Positions 63,620-64,000 of a stretch of 64,000 bases of DNA are shown piece by piece (the first letter of the stretch is position 1; each line of letters opens with the position of its first letter). Below the pieces are notes generated by a model that searched no databases, was not told where the DNA came from, and was given only the letters and a program-made list of their open reading frames with translations. The position numbers were made by a program, and so were the translations under genes. The DNA comes from Alentia gelatinosa (Eukaryota > Annelida > Polychaeta > Phyllodocida > Polynoidae). Location of the stretch: positions 45,816,028 through 45,880,027 of the forward strand of contig OX465580.1 of assembly GCA_950022655.1 (NCBI GenBank). Direction: 5' to 3'.

Positions 63620-64000
63620 AAAACGAATCAGGTCTTGATTTATCCTACCCTGTCTCCTCGATTTTGGAATATTACGTGATAACAATTATGTATGCCACAA
63701 GTGGCATATACAACTCCGTATGCCAGTCAGAGTGGCATACGGAAACTCAATGTTAAACCTATGGGATTTTATATTAGGGGTAGGTTAATATCATGAAACA
63801 TCACAAAATTTCATATGATTGTTTATATGGCATGAGTTGTCTTCGCTGCATGATGTCACGAAGCGGAGCTGAGTGATATTTGTAGCAGAAGACAACGAAT
63901 GGCATATAAAAAATTATATGGAATTGAGTGATGTTTAGATTTTATCCTACCCTGTTACATGCTTTTAACATCATATGTCACCAGTGGCATATAAATATTT
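63620..64000. repeat. Palindromes and direct repeats, cut by the window edge
   Basis: TTTATCCTACCCTGT occurs near 63640 and 63940, each followed by a TATGYCAC.AGTGGCATA palindrome (63691-63708, 63974-63991). Another palindrome, CGTATGCCAGTCAGAGTGGCATACG, is at 63717, and GTTGTCTTCGCTGC / GTAGCAGAAGACAAC form a hairpin at 63836-63896. Confidence 0.5.

Overview
This is a stretch of an animal (most likely invertebrate metazoan) nuclear genome, dominated by transposable elements. The evidence is the repeat content: CR1/L2-like LINEs with endonuclease and YADD-type reverse transcriptase domains, tyrosine-recombinase (Ngaro/DIRS-like) retrotransposons, a probable Penelope-like element, TTAA-flanked piggyBac/Kolobok-like non-autonomous elements, many palindromic MITEs and long (TA)n tracts. 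Putative exons with GT/AG boundaries and AATAAA signals fit a eukaryote. I see no bacterial operons, CRISPR array or rRNA. The species cannot be named from this sequence.

Layout. 1-2.0 kb: a retroelement on the minus strand (broken gag-like ORF1, then an ORF running off the left edge). 3.5-3.9 kb: a decayed copy of a widespread uncharacterised animal gene. 4.9-9.15 kb: two head-to-tail LINE copies on the minus strand, joined at a poly(A) tract. 10.2 kb: a TTAA-flanked MITE. 12.1-14.8 kb: a CACTG-ended DNA element carrying a LINE RNase H fragment. 17.15-24.26 kb: a ~7.1 kb inverted-repeat element whose arms carry about 18 sites resembling RFX X-boxes. 26.2-32.1 kb: a LINE interrupted at TTAA by a piggyBac-like element, which is itself interrupted by an internally deleted Ngaro-type retrotransposon. 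32.1-33.3 kb: a MADF-like ORF and an 18-bp minisatellite. 34.3-48.7 kb: MITEs, possible exons of ordinary genes at 37.4-39.3 kb, and an ~890 bp repeat with a 4-base period. 48.8-50.8 kb: a broken DIRS-like retrotransposon. 53.1-54.1 kb: an Ngaro remnant. 54.85-60.33 kb: a structurally complete Ngaro-type element on the minus strand with gag, RT/RNase H and tyrosine recombinase ORFs and the diagnostic split direct repeats. 60.3-64 kb: mostly non-coding, with a long perfect-looking hairpin, a microsatellite and short palindromes.

How the genes work together. The complete element at 54.85-60.33 kb has the full set for its cycle: Gag (RNA binding and packaging), RT/RNase H (copying RNA through the split repeats into circular DNA) and tyrosine recombinase (integration without target duplication). 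The other coding sequences are fragments of LINE machinery (endonuclease, RT) or of related YR elements. The short TIR elements have no genes and would depend on transposases encoded elsewhere. No intact host gene is certain in this window; the best candidates are four possible exons at 37.4-39.3 kb and a few short ORFs.
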